NCBI GenBank assembly: GCA_905339215.1
Contig: CAJPFN010000120.1
Location: 1 to 43,436 of the forward strand
Direction: 5' to 3'
DNA from: Rhizobiaceae bacterium
GTDB taxonomy: Bacteria; Pseudomonadota; Alphaproteobacteria; Rhizobiales; Rhizobiaceae
Length of the DNA stretch: 43,436 nt
Each line of letters opens with the position of its first letter. Position 1 is the first letter of the stretch. Both the position numbers and the translations under genes were made by a program. Shown here piece by piece: positions 34,212 through 42,861 of this stretch. Under the pieces are notes generated by a model that did no database searches, was not told where the DNA came from, and saw only the letters and a program-made list of their open reading frames with translations.

Positions 34212-34928
34212 TTGAAAACTGAAGCTAAGCAACAACTGGTCCGATCCGCTAGCCGAGTTTATGATCGTGTCCAACAGATGGCGATCACTTATGCCTTGAA
34301 GCCAGGTGAACGAATCAATGAGGTAGAACTTGCGGCGAAACTGAACGTCAGCCGCACTCCGTTGAGGGAAGCCCTTAATCGGCTGGTGGCGGAGGGATTC
34401 CTTGTGGTGAAGCCCAACCTCGGTTTCTTCCGCCGGTCTCTGGACCCCGAGGAGGTATATCACCTCTACGATTTGCGCTGTTCACTAGAGATCCAATCCA
34501 GCAGACTGGCAGCAGAACGAGCAAGCGATGAGGCTCTGGAAGGCTTAATGCAAATGGTGTCTGCGGAGGAAGAGCTGGACAATGAACTTGAATTGCTCCG
34601 TCAAGATGAGACCTTCCACATTAAGATTGCGGAGTTGACCGGCAATCCGGAACTCGTCAACGTGTTGCGCGGCGTGAATAATCGGATTCATTTTGCGCGT
34701 TGGATCGATAGGCGTACGCGGCGCAATTCGCGCGAGGAACACATTGCAATTGCGCGCGCTATCGCTTCACGGGCCCCAGATGAGGCTGGCCGGTTGATGG
34801 AAAGTCATATACGCCGCCGCTATCAACAGATCGTTGAAATCATCAAAATCGGCTATGGCGAGATATTCGCAGGGGCGAACGAAATCAGTAGTATCGGTGA
34901 GGATGACCCTACGATTGCTGCAGAGTGA
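34212..34928 (+). CDS. GntR-family (FCD domain) transcriptional regulator
   Basis: The protein has 238 residues, starting with TTG (GAGGAA five bases upstream). The N-terminal winged helix (RVYDRVQQMAITYALKPGER, INEVELAAKLNVSRTPLREA) is followed by an all-helical FCD domain (LYDLRCSLEIQSSRLAAERAS, DETFHIKIAEL, REEHIAIARAI) with the usual metal/ligand residues Asp and His. FCD regulators often sense small carboxylates. It is an intact paralogue of the broken gntR at 29870-30543 and probably the remaining regulator for part of this catabolic region. The N-terminal start is supported by the ribosome site. Confidence 0.92.
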   Translation: MKTEAKQQLVRSASRVYDRVQQMAITYALKPGERINEVELAAKLNVSRTPLREALNRLVAEGFLVVKPNLGFFRRSLDPEEVYHLYDLRCSLEIQSSRLAAERASDEALEGLMQMVSAEEELDNELELLRQDETFHIKIAELTGNPELVNVLRGVNNRIHFARWIDRRTRRNSREEHIAIARAIASRAPDEAGRLMESHIRRRYQQIVEIIKIGYGEIFAGANEISSIGEDDPTIAAE

Positions 34929-35304
34929 TCGCAACGAAGCAGTTGGCTGCGCAGCGAGGCATCGCGTGCCCACTGTCAACAGCATTGAAACAGGGCTCTG
35001 ACGCAATCTCGATGATCACCCATTCCGCCGATGGTAGTCTACCGTTTTGAGGAAAGTTGCGGCGGCGAATGCGTTCAATGGCATCTAGAGCAGGGTCGAC
35101 TTCCTCGGGGGGGCATAGCCGGCTGCCTGAGTAACGTGCTCCCCGATTTGTCCTCGCCTATAGGTTACCCTGCCGGCGGATGGACCGCTCCCCAATGCGC
35201 TCTCGGCTGGCGCTAGAGTCCGGCCTTGATCAGCAACACGGGATGGCTGCGTGGGCCGATTTCATGAGCGCGGCCGGGACGTTGTTCCTGATCGCGCCGT
35301 GTGG
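34929..35304. other. Unassigned sequence before IS21 debris
   Basis: Only short, unconvincing open frames are present. A short G-run (35107-35114) is seen. Nothing is recognised; it probably contains IS flank or truncated DNA. Confidence 0.4.
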
Positions 35305-35510
35305 TCGCTATCCCGCCTGCTGCGCAAGCACGGCAGTGTGCAACTGCTGATCCTCGACGATTGGGGCCTGGAGCCGCTCGACGACCAAGCCTGTCATGAC
35401 CTCCTCGAATTCCTCAAGGATCGCTACGGGCGTCGTTCAACCATCATCACCAGCTAATTGCCCATGTCGGCATGGCACGGCGCAATCGGCAATCCTACCG
35501 GGCGAGATCC
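35305..35510 (+). pseudogene. IstB fragment (IS21 helper ATPase)
   Basis: The stretch [40 protein letters not shown] and [10 protein letters not shown]-stop-LP covers the Walker B region of an IstB protein. A TAA at 35455-35457 replaces the conserved glutamine codon of ITSQLP. Both the N-terminal part with Walker A and the C-terminal end are missing. Confidence 0.75.
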
Positions 35511-35833
35511 GTCTCGAAGGCCGCCCAGCTCGTGAAAGAATGCCCCGCAATCGCGTTCTTCTTCACGACGCCGCTCTCCGTCTTGCCCTTCGTGCGCGCC
35601 CGATACGGCGCGCATTCGCGCAGCATTCCTGAGGAGAAGGGAGAGGGAGGGCCGCACTTTCGATGTTCGGCGGCTCGTCGAACGTCTACCGCGATCCACC
35701 CAACATTTTCGCTCGCGTGCCAACCGCTCGTCGCCGGGCCCGGCGCTTGCGAAGCGTCCCTTCCTCTCGGAAGAGGTTGATCCCCGACGGGTAGCCCTCC
35801 CGCCGCAGCAGGACGAACTGCGTATTTTGCAAA
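35511..35833. other. Unassigned sequence in IS debris
   Basis: No gene is recognised. On the minus strand QFVLLRREGYPSGINLFREE (from about 35824) looks like a piece of a coding sequence, but the frame stops soon and I cannot name a family. Confidence 0.3.
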
Positions 35834-35892
35834 AGCCGGACAGGGATTCCGCTAAGTCGCGGACAGTAGTTTCACTAAGTTGCGGACAGCTT
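35834..35892. repeat. IS21-type terminal repeats
   Basis: Two copies of a CTAAGT-G/TCGCGGACAG-like unit lie in tandem: CGCTAAGTCGCGGACAG (35849-35866 area) and CACTAAGTTGCGGACAG (about 35873-35890). Ends built from repeats of this kind are typical of IS21-family elements, and the adjacent minus-strand istB fragment fits. Confidence 0.6.
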
Positions 35893-35924
35893 GGCGGCGA
35901 TGGTCCTCGTGTGCCTGATTGTCG

Positions 35925-36299
35925 TCATTGGTGATTGATTTCGCCGTTTTCGCTGCCGGTCAAGAGGGGCGCTGCTTTTTTCTTTCGCATGCTGTCGCCC
36001 TGAAGTGCGCTGCGGTGTGCATTGTGAACGACCCGGTCGAGAATGGCGTCGGCGACAGTGGGGTCTGCGATCAGGTCATGCCACTTGGCCACCGGGAATT
36101 GGGCAGTGATCAGGGTGGATTGCCCCGATAGCGGTTTCTCGACGATTTCGAACAGCTGGAAGCGCTGCTGGTCGGTGAGGCTGTGGGTTCCGAAGTCGTT
36201 GAGAATGAGCAGTTGCTCGCGGGTGAGCTTGTCGAAGAGGCGGGGAAAGCGGCCATCGAAACGGGCGAGCGACAGATCCTCGAACAGCCGTGGAACGCG
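35925..36299 (-). pseudogene. IstB C-terminal part (IS21 family)
   Basis: From [20 protein letters not shown] the frame runs through [20 protein letters not shown], the strand [17 protein letters not shown] and the end [26 protein letters not shown]. The C-terminal two thirds are intact, but the Walker A domain upstream is not in frame and the preceding sequence belongs to a different IstB type. Confidence 0.8.
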
Positions 36300-36439
36300 C
36301 ATAGAGCACAGAATGGTCGAGCCTAGCCGACAGCGCAGTTCGGTCTTCGCCGGACTGCCCGACTGGTAGCGGATCATCTTGCGATCGGCACCACGAAGGA
36401 ACAGGCCCGACGGTCCGGCAGACGCGCCAGTCGTCACCC

Positions 36440-36690
36440 GAAAGCAGCCGCCAGCAAGCATTCTGGCGCGCAGCTGCGGAGAGATGGCTCTCCCCCGGAA
36501 GGTTGGCGCCCTTTTCGAGCCAGCCGTCGCCGTCGGTGATGGCCATGACCTGCGCCTTGGAGATCATCGCACGGCCTCGAACTCGAAGCTGTCGAGGGTC
36601 TGCCCCGGCAGCAGACGCTGGGAGACGCTCGATGCGGCGCCGATTGCCCGGCGATTGTTGCAGGAGGCGACGCGGCCACGCGGCAGCGAC
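36440..36690 (-). pseudogene. N-terminal fragment of a second IstB type
   Basis: SVSQRLLPGQTLDSFEFEAV, then after a one-base loss [20 protein letters not shown] and [12 protein letters not shown]. In this IstB group ANLLLFGPPGxGKSHLAAA is expected, so the Walker A loop has been deleted. It is joined to the C-terminal part of another IstB, giving a chimera of two IS21-type helper genes. Confidence 0.7.
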
Positions 36691-36699
36691 ATAAAAGGC

Positions 36700-36848
36700 C
36701 TGCCGATTTGTTTGTGTGTCGTGCTGTCTACACTTTTGTATTGCGGTCGAGCGGCACTTCTGCCATTCTCCCGCCAGTGGCCGGTCGAAGGCGCGTACAA
36801 GGAGCTGTCGGTTGGGTAGATCACTTTCTTGCCAAGGGGTCGAGTCGA
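36700..36848. other. Junction region with a promoter-like motif
   Basis: There is no gene. The stretch 36724-36744 starts CTGTCTACACTT and matches the ntaA upstream region (32186-32166) at 19 of 21 bases. It may be a leftover promoter of a former ntaA-like operon. Confidence 0.3.
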
Positions 36849-36960
36849 TCATTCGGCTTGATCGCGGTGCTAAGGCCTATACAGGCTCTCGCGCGAGCAC
36901 GCTTGCAGATGTCGATCTGTCAATTTTTTGCAGGGTGAATTCCTGACGCTGCTTGGGCGG
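36849..36960 (+). pseudogene. 5' remnant of an ABC importer ATPase gene (PotA-like)
   Basis: The frame reads IIRLDRGAKAYTGSRASTLA and DVDLSI, then after a frameshift GEFLTLLG, the start of a PotA-type ATPase up to just before Walker A. The parallel segment of the intact ATPase at 26488 is LRLDQVAKSYGS...EGEFLTLLGPSGSGK. The gene breaks off before the P-loop. It indicates that a second transporter operon once stood here. Confidence 0.6.
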
Positions 36961-37040
36961 GTGCGCGTCGGCATGTCCGCGTATGCAACTGTTCTTCTCG
37001 CCGCCGGCGAAGAGCCTTCAAAATGATTGGGAGTATCCAG

Positions 37041-39422
37041 ATGAAGAGTCATGCCCGTGTCGTCGTGATCGGCGGAGGTGTCATCGGTTGTAGCATCCTC
37101 TACTACTTGGCCAAGAACGGTTGGACGGATGTGGTGCTGATCGAGCGCATGGACCTCACCGCGGGAACGACTTGGCACGCTGCTGGAAACGTCTCTCTTG
37201 CTGACGGTAATCGAGCCGTCAACCAGTTCAATGTGCTCGCTTATAAGCTCTATCGCGAAATGGAGAACGAGACGGGCGAGCATCTCGGTTGGACCCGCAC
37301 GGGATCAATCCTGATCGCAAAAACAAATGATCTGCTTGAGCGATATGCGAGCCGCACGGAAAGCGCCCGAGCGGTCGGCATTGATTATCACATGATCGGG
37401 CCGGACGAGATTAAGAAGCTGCATCCCCTGATGGAACTCGACGGTATTCTTGGCGCAGCCTACGTACCTGACGAGGGGGTGCTTGATCCGAGCATGACGA
37501 CCCACGCTTTCGCTCGCGCATCGCGCGCCAAGGGCGCGGAGATCTATCGTCATACCAAAGTTACTGGTCTTACCGAGCAGTTGAATGGGGAATGGAAGGT
37601 CGGCACTGACAAAGGCGATATCATCACCGAGTACGTGGTGATTGCCGCTGGCTTTTGGTCGCCGGTCGTTGCGCGCATGGCGGGTGCACACATTCCAATT
37701 GTGCCGACCGAACGTCAATACCTTGTCACCGATGAGGTGCCGGAGCTCAGGCAACTTGATCGCAAGGTGCCGATGCTGCGCGACTTCGCGGTCCCGTTCT
37801 ATGTTCGCCAGGAGCGTAATGGTTTGCTCATTGGCGTGCACGAGCCGCATACACCGTACTGCTTCCTCGACGGAATTCCTGACGACTTTGGTCAAGAGCT
37901 TTTTCCGGTGGATCTCGAACGGGGCGCTCATAGTCTCGAATCCGCAATGGCGCGCGTTCCTGCGCTCGGCCGGGTTGGGATTAAGACCGAGATCTGTGGT
38001 CCAACGAGTCGAACCCCCGATTTGCAGGGCCTGATTGGTCCCATACCTGGACTGCGAAACGTTCACATATCGGCGGGATTCGCCAACGGCATTAGCCAGG
38101 CAGCCGCACTGGGGCATGTCGCCGCCGAATGGCTGATCGAAGGCAGTCCGAGCGTCGACGTCTCTATGCTGTATGCGAGTCGCTTCGGCTGCTACGCCAA
38201 CAAGCGGTTTATTCGCGCCATGCTGAGCGAAGCGCATGTCTTCGGAACTGTTGATCTCTCAGGGGAACGGTTAGCGGGTCGGCCTGCGCGGGCTAGCGCG
38301 CTTTACGATCGCCTCAAGGCTAAAGGGGCGCATTTCTCAGCCCAGCTTGGGTGGGAAACGCCTATGTGGTTCTCGCGAGGCAATGCGCGTTCAAACGGCG
38401 TCGAGGAGGCGCGCGCCGAAGCACTAGATGTGCGCAAAAGCGTTGGCATTCTCGATCTCACGGCGCTTGCGAAGTATGAAGTATCTGGACCGGCCGCCAG
38501 TACCTTTCTTGATCGGCTCTGCGCCCGTCGTCTCCCCGCCGTCGGGAGTATTGTTTCCACACCCATGCTGAATGAGCGCGGTCAAGTGATGTGCTTCACG
38601 ACAATCGCGCGCGTTGAGCCTAATCGCTTCTATTTGACTGCTGCTCCGCAAGCGGAGCTGCACCATTACTCTTGGATGAATGAACAATTACCGAGGGACG
38701 GAAGCGTACAGCTTGAGAATGTCACCGGTCGCTATGGAGCGCTGCTGTTGTCAGGGCCAAGAGCCCGCGAAGTGCTCGCCAAAGTGAGCGAAGCGAAATT
38801 GTCCAATGACGATTTCCCTTGGTTGACGGTTGCAGATATCGATATTGCGTTCGGTCGCGCGCGCGCATTGCGCTTCAATATGGTCGGCGAGCTTGGATGG
38901 GAGCTTCACCACCCTCTCGAATATCAGATAGGTATCTACGAAGCGCTTGCGGCCGCGGGCGAGGAATTCCAAATAGTTGATTTTGGATTTAAGGCGTACG
39001 ACACCCTGCGGCTCGAGGCCGGGTGGCCAATCTGGGGCGCAGACTTCAACACAAGTCAGACAGCAACTTCAGCTGGCCTCAGCCGCTTCGTCGATCCGAG
39101 TAAGGAAGGCTTCATTGGTCGCCGCGCGATCCTTGATACGGCACGGCCCGTGCCCTATCGCCTCGTCCACATATCGTTCGATCTCGATGGATCTCCCCCC
39201 GAAATTGGCGATCTCTTGTTCGACGGCAATGACGTGGTTGGATTCGTCCATTCGTCGACCTATGGGCCGTCCGTAGGTTCGGGCATCGCGTTTGCATCCG
39301 TGAAGGATGATTTGGTGCGGGGTGGCAAGACGATCAACTGCTTGGTGCGAGGCAACAGACTACCCGTAAGTATTCTGGAGCGTACCCCGCATGATCCAGA
39401 GAGCCTGCGTGTCAGTAGCTGA
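37041..39422 (+). CDS. Dimethylglycine/sarcosine dehydrogenase-like flavoenzyme with GcvT domain
   Basis: The protein has 793 residues from ATG 37041 (GGGAG upstream; ATG 37023 is an alternative). The N-terminal DAO domain has VVVIGGGVIGCSILYYLAKN and the covalent FAD histidine motif TTWHAAGN. From about residue 420 a GcvT aminomethyltransferase domain follows (DVRKSVGILDLTALAKYEVS, GELGWELHHP) with the C-terminal barrel (RLVHISFDLDG onward). Relatives oxidise dimethylglycine, sarcosine or similar N-methyl amines and pass the one-carbon unit to tetrahydrofolate and the electrons to ETF. The adjacent etfBA supports the dehydrogenase role. The exact substrate is open. Confidence 0.9.
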   Translation: MKSHARVVVIGGGVIGCSILYYLAKNGWTDVVLIERMDLTAGTTWHAAGNVSLADGNRAVNQFNVLAYKLYREMENETGEHLGWTRTGSILIAKTNDLLERYASRTESARAVGIDYHMIGPDEIKKLHPLMELDGILGAAYVPDEGVLDPSMTTHAFARASRAKGAEIYRHTKVTGLTEQLNGEWKVGTDKGDIITEYVVIAAGFWSPVVARMAGAHIPIVPTERQYLVTDEVPELRQLDRKVPMLRDFAVPFYVRQERNGLLIGVHEPHTPYCFLDGIPDDFGQELFPVDLERGAHSLESAMARVPALGRVGIKTEICGPTSRTPDLQGLIGPIPGLRNVHISAGFANGISQAAALGHVAAEWLIEGSPSVDVSMLYASRFGCYANKRFIRAMLSEAHVFGTVDLSGERLAGRPARASALYDRLKAKGAHFSAQLGWETPMWFSRGNARSNGVEEARAEALDVRKSVGILDLTALAKYEVSGPAASTFLDRLCARRLPAVGSIVSTPMLNERGQVMCFTTIARVEPNRFYLTAAPQAELHHYSWMNEQLPRDGSVQLENVTGRYGALLLSGPRAREVLAKVSEAKLSNDDFPWLTVADIDIAFGRARALRFNMVGELGWELHHPLEYQIGIYEALAAAGEEFQIVDFGFKAYDTLRLEAGWPIWGADFNTSQTATSAGLSRFVDPSKEGFIGRRAILDTARPVPYRLVHISFDLDGSPPEIGDLLFDGNDVVGFVHSSTYGPSVGSGIAFASVKDDLVRGGKTINCLVRGNRLPVSILERTPHDPESLRVSS

Positions 39423-39432
39423 AGAGGAGATC

Positions 39433-39633
39433 ATGACAATGCTCCGTCCGGACATGTTCGTATTGTCGACGCGTGTCAACGTGGGGATCAATAGCCGGGG
39501 CTTCGTGGCGGGTGCCAGGCGGTTGTCAAAGCCTATTTGGAAGCCAAAGCTTTCATTTACGCCGCACCGTGACGCCGCTCACGCGGCGCTTAGCTCCTCC
39601 ATCATGAGTTTCGACGCAGACTCTAAGGCATAA
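39433..39633 (+). pseudogene. Short ORF, probably a truncated gene between dehydrogenase and etfB
   Basis: It opens with a good ribosome site (GAGGAG) at ATG 39433 and reads MTMLRPDMFVLSTRVNVGIN and SRGFVAGARR; the next 37 codons lose this character. A perfect 6-bp hairpin (CGCCGC-TCAC-GCGGCG) lies inside at 39573-39588. The beginning looks like the N-terminus of a real protein, so a third operon gene was probably deleted down to this stub. The family is not recognised. Confidence 0.4.
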
Positions 39634-39765
39634 CGGATGATTCCGAATTTTGACGCCACACAGCTGCCTTCGGCAACGTTGATTGGTGGCTAAAGATCTC
39701 GCCGCTAACGCTAGAACAACTGGTTGTAAGCGAGTTTTCGTATCGGAACGGGAGTTAGTATTTTG
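39634..39765. other. Gap before etfB
   Basis: No gene is present. The end (GGGAGTTAGTATTTTG) forms the leader of etfB. Nothing else is recognised. Confidence 0.4.
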
Positions 39766-40515
39766 ATGAAAGTGCTCGTGCCCGTGAAGCGGGTGGTGGA
39801 TTCCAATGTGAAGGTCCGGGTGAAGTCGGACGGTTCGGGGGTTGAGCTTTCGAATGTGAAGATGTCGATGAACCCGTTTGACGAGATCGCGGTCGAGGAA
39901 GCTTTGCGCCTGAAGGAGGCCGGCAAGGCGAGCGACGTGGTGATCGTCTCGATCGGGCCGCAGCAGGCGCAGGAGACGATCCGCACCGCGCTCGCCATGG
40001 GCGCCGACCGCGGGATCCTGGTAAAGGTCGAGAGCGCGGTAGAACCGCTTGCAGTGGCGAAGATCCTTAAGGGTGTGGTCGAGGCGGTGCAACCGGGCCT
40101 TGTGATACTGGGCAAGCAGGCGATTGACGACGATTGCAACCAGACCGGACAGATGCTGGCGGCATTGCTCGGCTGGCCACAGGGCACCTTTGCCTCGAAG
40201 ATCGCCGTCGAGGACAGTGCGTTCCTGGTCACCCGAGAGGTTGACGGGGGCTTACAGACGGTGAAGCTCAACAAGCCGGCGATCGTCACCACCGATCTGC
40301 GCCTCAACGAGCCGCGTTATGCGTCGCTGCCGAACATCATGAAGGCGAAGAAGAAGCCGGTCGACGAGAAGGTGCCGGGCGATTACGGCGTCGATGTCGC
40401 GCCGCGCCTTGAAGTGGTCAAGACCACGGAACCGCCGAAGCGGCAGGCGGGGGTAAAGGTTGCGTGCGTCGCCGATCTTGTCGGTAAACTCAAGAACGAA
40501 GCCGGAGTCTTCTGA
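39766..40515 (+). CDS. etfB: Electron transfer flavoprotein beta subunit
   Basis: The protein has 249 residues, starting at ATG 39766 (a TTG one codon earlier is possible). [20 protein letters not shown], the AMP-site region [10 protein letters not shown] and the C-terminal recognition-loop region ([14 protein letters not shown]) are typical of EtfB. With EtfA it accepts electrons from flavin dehydrogenases and passes them to ETF-ubiquinone oxidoreductase. The stop overlaps the etfA start by one base (TGATGA), so the subunits are co-translated. The neighbouring GcvT-type dehydrogenase is the likely electron donor. Confidence 0.97.
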   Translation: MKVLVPVKRVVDSNVKVRVKSDGSGVELSNVKMSMNPFDEIAVEEALRLKEAGKASDVVIVSIGPQQAQETIRTALAMGADRGILVKVESAVEPLAVAKILKGVVEAVQPGLVILGKQAIDDDCNQTGQMLAALLGWPQGTFASKIAVEDSAFLVTREVDGGLQTVKLNKPAIVTTDLRLNEPRYASLPNIMKAKKKPVDEKVPGDYGVDVAPRLEVVKTTEPPKRQAGVKVACVADLVGKLKNEAGVF

Positions 40516-41471
40516 TGACCACGCTTTTGATTGCCGAGCACGACAACACGACGCTCAAGGACGCGACCAATAAGACGCTCACGGCCGCGAAGGCGATGGG
40601 CGGCAACGTGCATATCCTCGTTGCGGGCATGGACTGCCAGCCGGCGGCCGAAGCGGCCGCCAAGCTCGACGGCGTCGGCAAGGTCCTCGTTGTCGACGAT
40701 GCCGCTTACGAGCATGCGCTCGCCGAGCCGCTTGCCGCGCTCATCTTGTCGCTCGCCGAACCGTATGACGCGATCATCGCGGCGGCGACCACCTCGGGCA
40801 AGAACTTCATGCCCCGCGTCGCCGCGCTCCTTGACGTTATGCAGATCTCCGACATCCTCAAGGTCGACGGGCCCGACACCTTTGAGCGGACAATCTATGC
40901 CGGTAACGCCATTCAGACGGTGAAGTCGAAGGATAAGAAGAAGGTGGTTACAGTGCGCACTGCCGCCTTCCCAGCGACAGGCGAGGGCGGCAATGCGCCA
41001 ATCGAGGAGGCGAAGGTGGCGGAGGCGCCGGCTATCTCGAGCTTTGTCGGCGAGGAGCTCTCCAAGAGCGAGCGGCCTGAGCTCGCTTCGGCCAAGATCA
41101 TCATCTCCGGCGGCCGCGCCATGCAGAGCCGCGAGAACTTCACCAAATATATCGAGCCGGTTGCGGACAAGCTGGGCGCGGCCATTGGCGCCTCGCGCGC
41201 GGCGGTCGATGCCGGCTACGCGCCGAACGACTGGCAGGTGGGGCAGACCGGCAAAGTGGTGGCGCCGCAGCTCTACATTGCAGTCGGCATCTCCGGCGCG
41301 ATCCAGCATCTCGCCGGCATGAAGGACTCCAAGATCATCGTCGCCATCAACAAGGACGAGGAGGCCCCCATCTTCCAAGTCGCCGACTACGGCCTCGTCG
41401 CCGATCTCTACCAGGCCCTCCCTGAGTTGGAGAAGCAACTGACATTCCTGTCAAGCGACTCCGGGGATTGA
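40515..41471 (+). CDS. etfA: Electron transfer flavoprotein alpha subunit (C-terminus replaced by IS sequence)
   Basis: The protein has 318 residues. FAD-binding blocks are complete: the [14 protein letters not shown] loop, [40 protein letters not shown] and [20 protein letters not shown]. It ends [14 protein letters not shown] followed by [10 protein letters not shown]; the last ten residues are unlike EtfA and fall in the left end of an IS3-type element, so the natural stop has been lost and replaced. The FAD site is upstream of this, so activity is likely kept. Confidence 0.95.
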   Translation: MTTLLIAEHDNTTLKDATNKTLTAAKAMGGNVHILVAGMDCQPAAEAAAKLDGVGKVLVVDDAAYEHALAEPLAALILSLAEPYDAIIAAATTSGKNFMPRVAALLDVMQISDILKVDGPDTFERTIYAGNAIQTVKSKDKKKVVTVRTAAFPATGEGGNAPIEEAKVAEAPAISSFVGEELSKSERPELASAKIIISGGRAMQSRENFTKYIEPVADKLGAAIGASRAAVDAGYAPNDWQVGQTGKVVAPQLYIAVGISGAIQHLAGMKDSKIIVAINKDEEAPIFQVADYGLVADLYQALPELEKQLTFLSSDSGD

Positions 41472-42006
41472 CCCCCTTTGGCGACATGAAGAACTAACCC
41501 CCTCAATGTTGGCGGTTTGGCCTGCTGCCGGTTTCGTGGACACCGAGACAAGGTGTTTTGACGGAACTGGAGAGTGGGAATGCGAAGAAGGAAGTTCAGC
41601 CGCAAGCTCAAGCTTGAGGCGGTGAGGCTGGTGAAGGGCGTTGCGGTGGCGCAGGCAGCCCGTGATCTGGATCTGCACCAGAACGTGCTGCGCAAATAAA
41701 TTCGGGAACTCGGCGCCGATCCGCAGCGTGCGTTCTACCGGCCTACGGACAGATGAAGCCGGAGCAGCTTGAGATTGACCGGCTGCGCAAGGAAGTCGCG
41801 AAGCTGAAGGCGGAGCGCGACATCCTAAAGAAGGCCGCAGCCTTCTTCGCGAGGGAAGCGATATGAGATTCGCCTTCATTGCGCACCGGAGCCTTACTCA
41901 TCACCATCCGCGGCAAGATTGCCGCTTGCGCGAAACGCGTCGTGCCGGCCTTCTGCAGAAGGTCGGCATGACGCACGAACGGCAAAGTGAACCCCCCGCA
42001 CTCAAG
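41450..42006 (+). mobile_element. Decayed IS3-family element
   Basis: It starts at about 41450 in the end of etfA and is interrupted at 42007 by an IS5-type element. OrfA begins MRRRKFSRKLKLEAVRLVKG (ATG 41580) and meets TAA after NVLRK (41697-41699); after a frameshift, MKPEQLEIDRLRKEVAKLKA continues to EAI and TGA at 41864-41866. OrfB starts by overlap at 41863 (MRFAFIA) but is cut within a few codons. Both frames are dead. The helix-turn-helix and leucine zipper of OrfA identify the family. Confidence 0.75.
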
Positions 42007-42861
42007 CTAGCGCTCATGGACAAGGGTTGACTGAGGAATCCGGTTTTGATTCAAGGCTTCCATTTGGAGGCAGCCTTGGGCGAACGGATTGGTTTGACGG
42101 ACGAGGAATGGGCGCTGATCGGTCCGCTTCTTCCTGCTGAACGGGGGCGCGGATGCCGCCCTGCTCATGACAATCGACGTTATTTCGAGGGCATGATGTG
42201 GATGGCGCGCACGGGCGCGCAATGGCGACATCTGCCTGACGAATACGGCAAATGGAACAGCGACTTCCGCCGTTACCGACGATGGGTCGAGACCGGCGGG
42301 TTCGAGGCGATGCTCGAAACGCTGGCTGAACTGGTCGAGCGGGATCGAAGCGCCGACATGATCGATAGCACCGTTGTCCGGGCCCATCATTGTGCGGTCG
42401 GCATAAAAAGGGGACTCAGGAGGCCGAGGCGCTTGGCCGATCGCGCGGCGGCTTCACCTCCAAGCTCCATGCCGGCTGTGATGCGAAAAGGCCGCCCGCT
42501 CGGCTTCGTTCTGACACCCGGGCAAACGCACGACACCCAGGGCTTTGCGCCATTGTTCCGGATGGTCTCCGACCGGATCGAGGCATTCCTCGCCGACAAG
42601 GGCTATGACGCCGACGCCATTCGCGAAGAGATCGCCAGCGCCAACGTCGAGGCTGTCATCCCGTCAAAGAGCAACAGGCGCGATCCGATCCCACACGACA
42701 AAGCCAAATACAAATGGCGAAATCAGATCGAGCGCCTCTTCAACAAGCTCAAGAATTGTCGGCGCATCGCAACGCGCTACGACAAGACCAAGGAATCCTA
42801 TCTCGGCTTCGTCGCCATCGCCGCAGTCAAACTATGGATACCCTTTGTCCACGAACGCTAG
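42007..42861 (+). mobile_element. IS5-family (IS427-like) insertion sequence
   Basis: The ends are imperfect inverted repeats: left CTAGCGCTCATGGACAAGGG (42007-42026) and right, read inward on the other strand, CTAGCGTTCGTGGACAAAGG (42861-42842), with the transposase stop inside the right end. The element is about 855 bp, as expected, and is inserted in IS3 remains. Confidence 0.8.
42046..42861 (+). CDS. IS5-family transposase with a shifted internal segment
   Basis: This is a 271-residue DDE transposase. The N-terminal block LTDEEWALIGPLLPAERGRG, first Asp in ADMIDSTVVRAHHCAVGIK, second in FLADKGYDADAIRE and the C-terminal Glu region KWRNQIERLFNKLKNCRRIA are present. Between about 42411 and 42491 the frame is shifted: the next frame there reads KKGTQEAEALGRSRGGFTSK, which is the family sequence. 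One A is missing in the run at 42408-42413 and one is extra near 42484-42488, so the reading frame returns. About 25 residues are therefore wrong, and activity is doubtful. TTG is the probable start. Confidence 0.8.
   Translation: MIQGFHLEAALGERIGLTDEEWALIGPLLPAERGRGCRPAHDNRRYFEGMMWMARTGAQWRHLPDEYGKWNSDFRRYRRWVETGGFEAMLETLAELVERDRSADMIDSTVVRAHHCAVGIKRGLRRPRRLADRAAASPPSSMPAVMRKGRPLGFVLTPGQTHDTQGFAPLFRMVSDRIEAFLADKGYDADAIREEIASANVEAVIPSKSNRRDPIPHDKAKYKWRNQIERLFNKLKNCRRIATRYDKTKESYLGFVAIAAVKLWIPFVHER

Noticed and set aside
40383-41438. 351-codon minus-strand frame opposite etfBA
   Set aside because: EtfB and EtfA are unambiguous on the plus strand; the reverse frame is a GC-skew artefact.
42390-42608. 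Separate small protein in the IS5 element
   Set aside because: It is the correct transposase sequence in the alternate frame between two compensating indels, not an independent gene.
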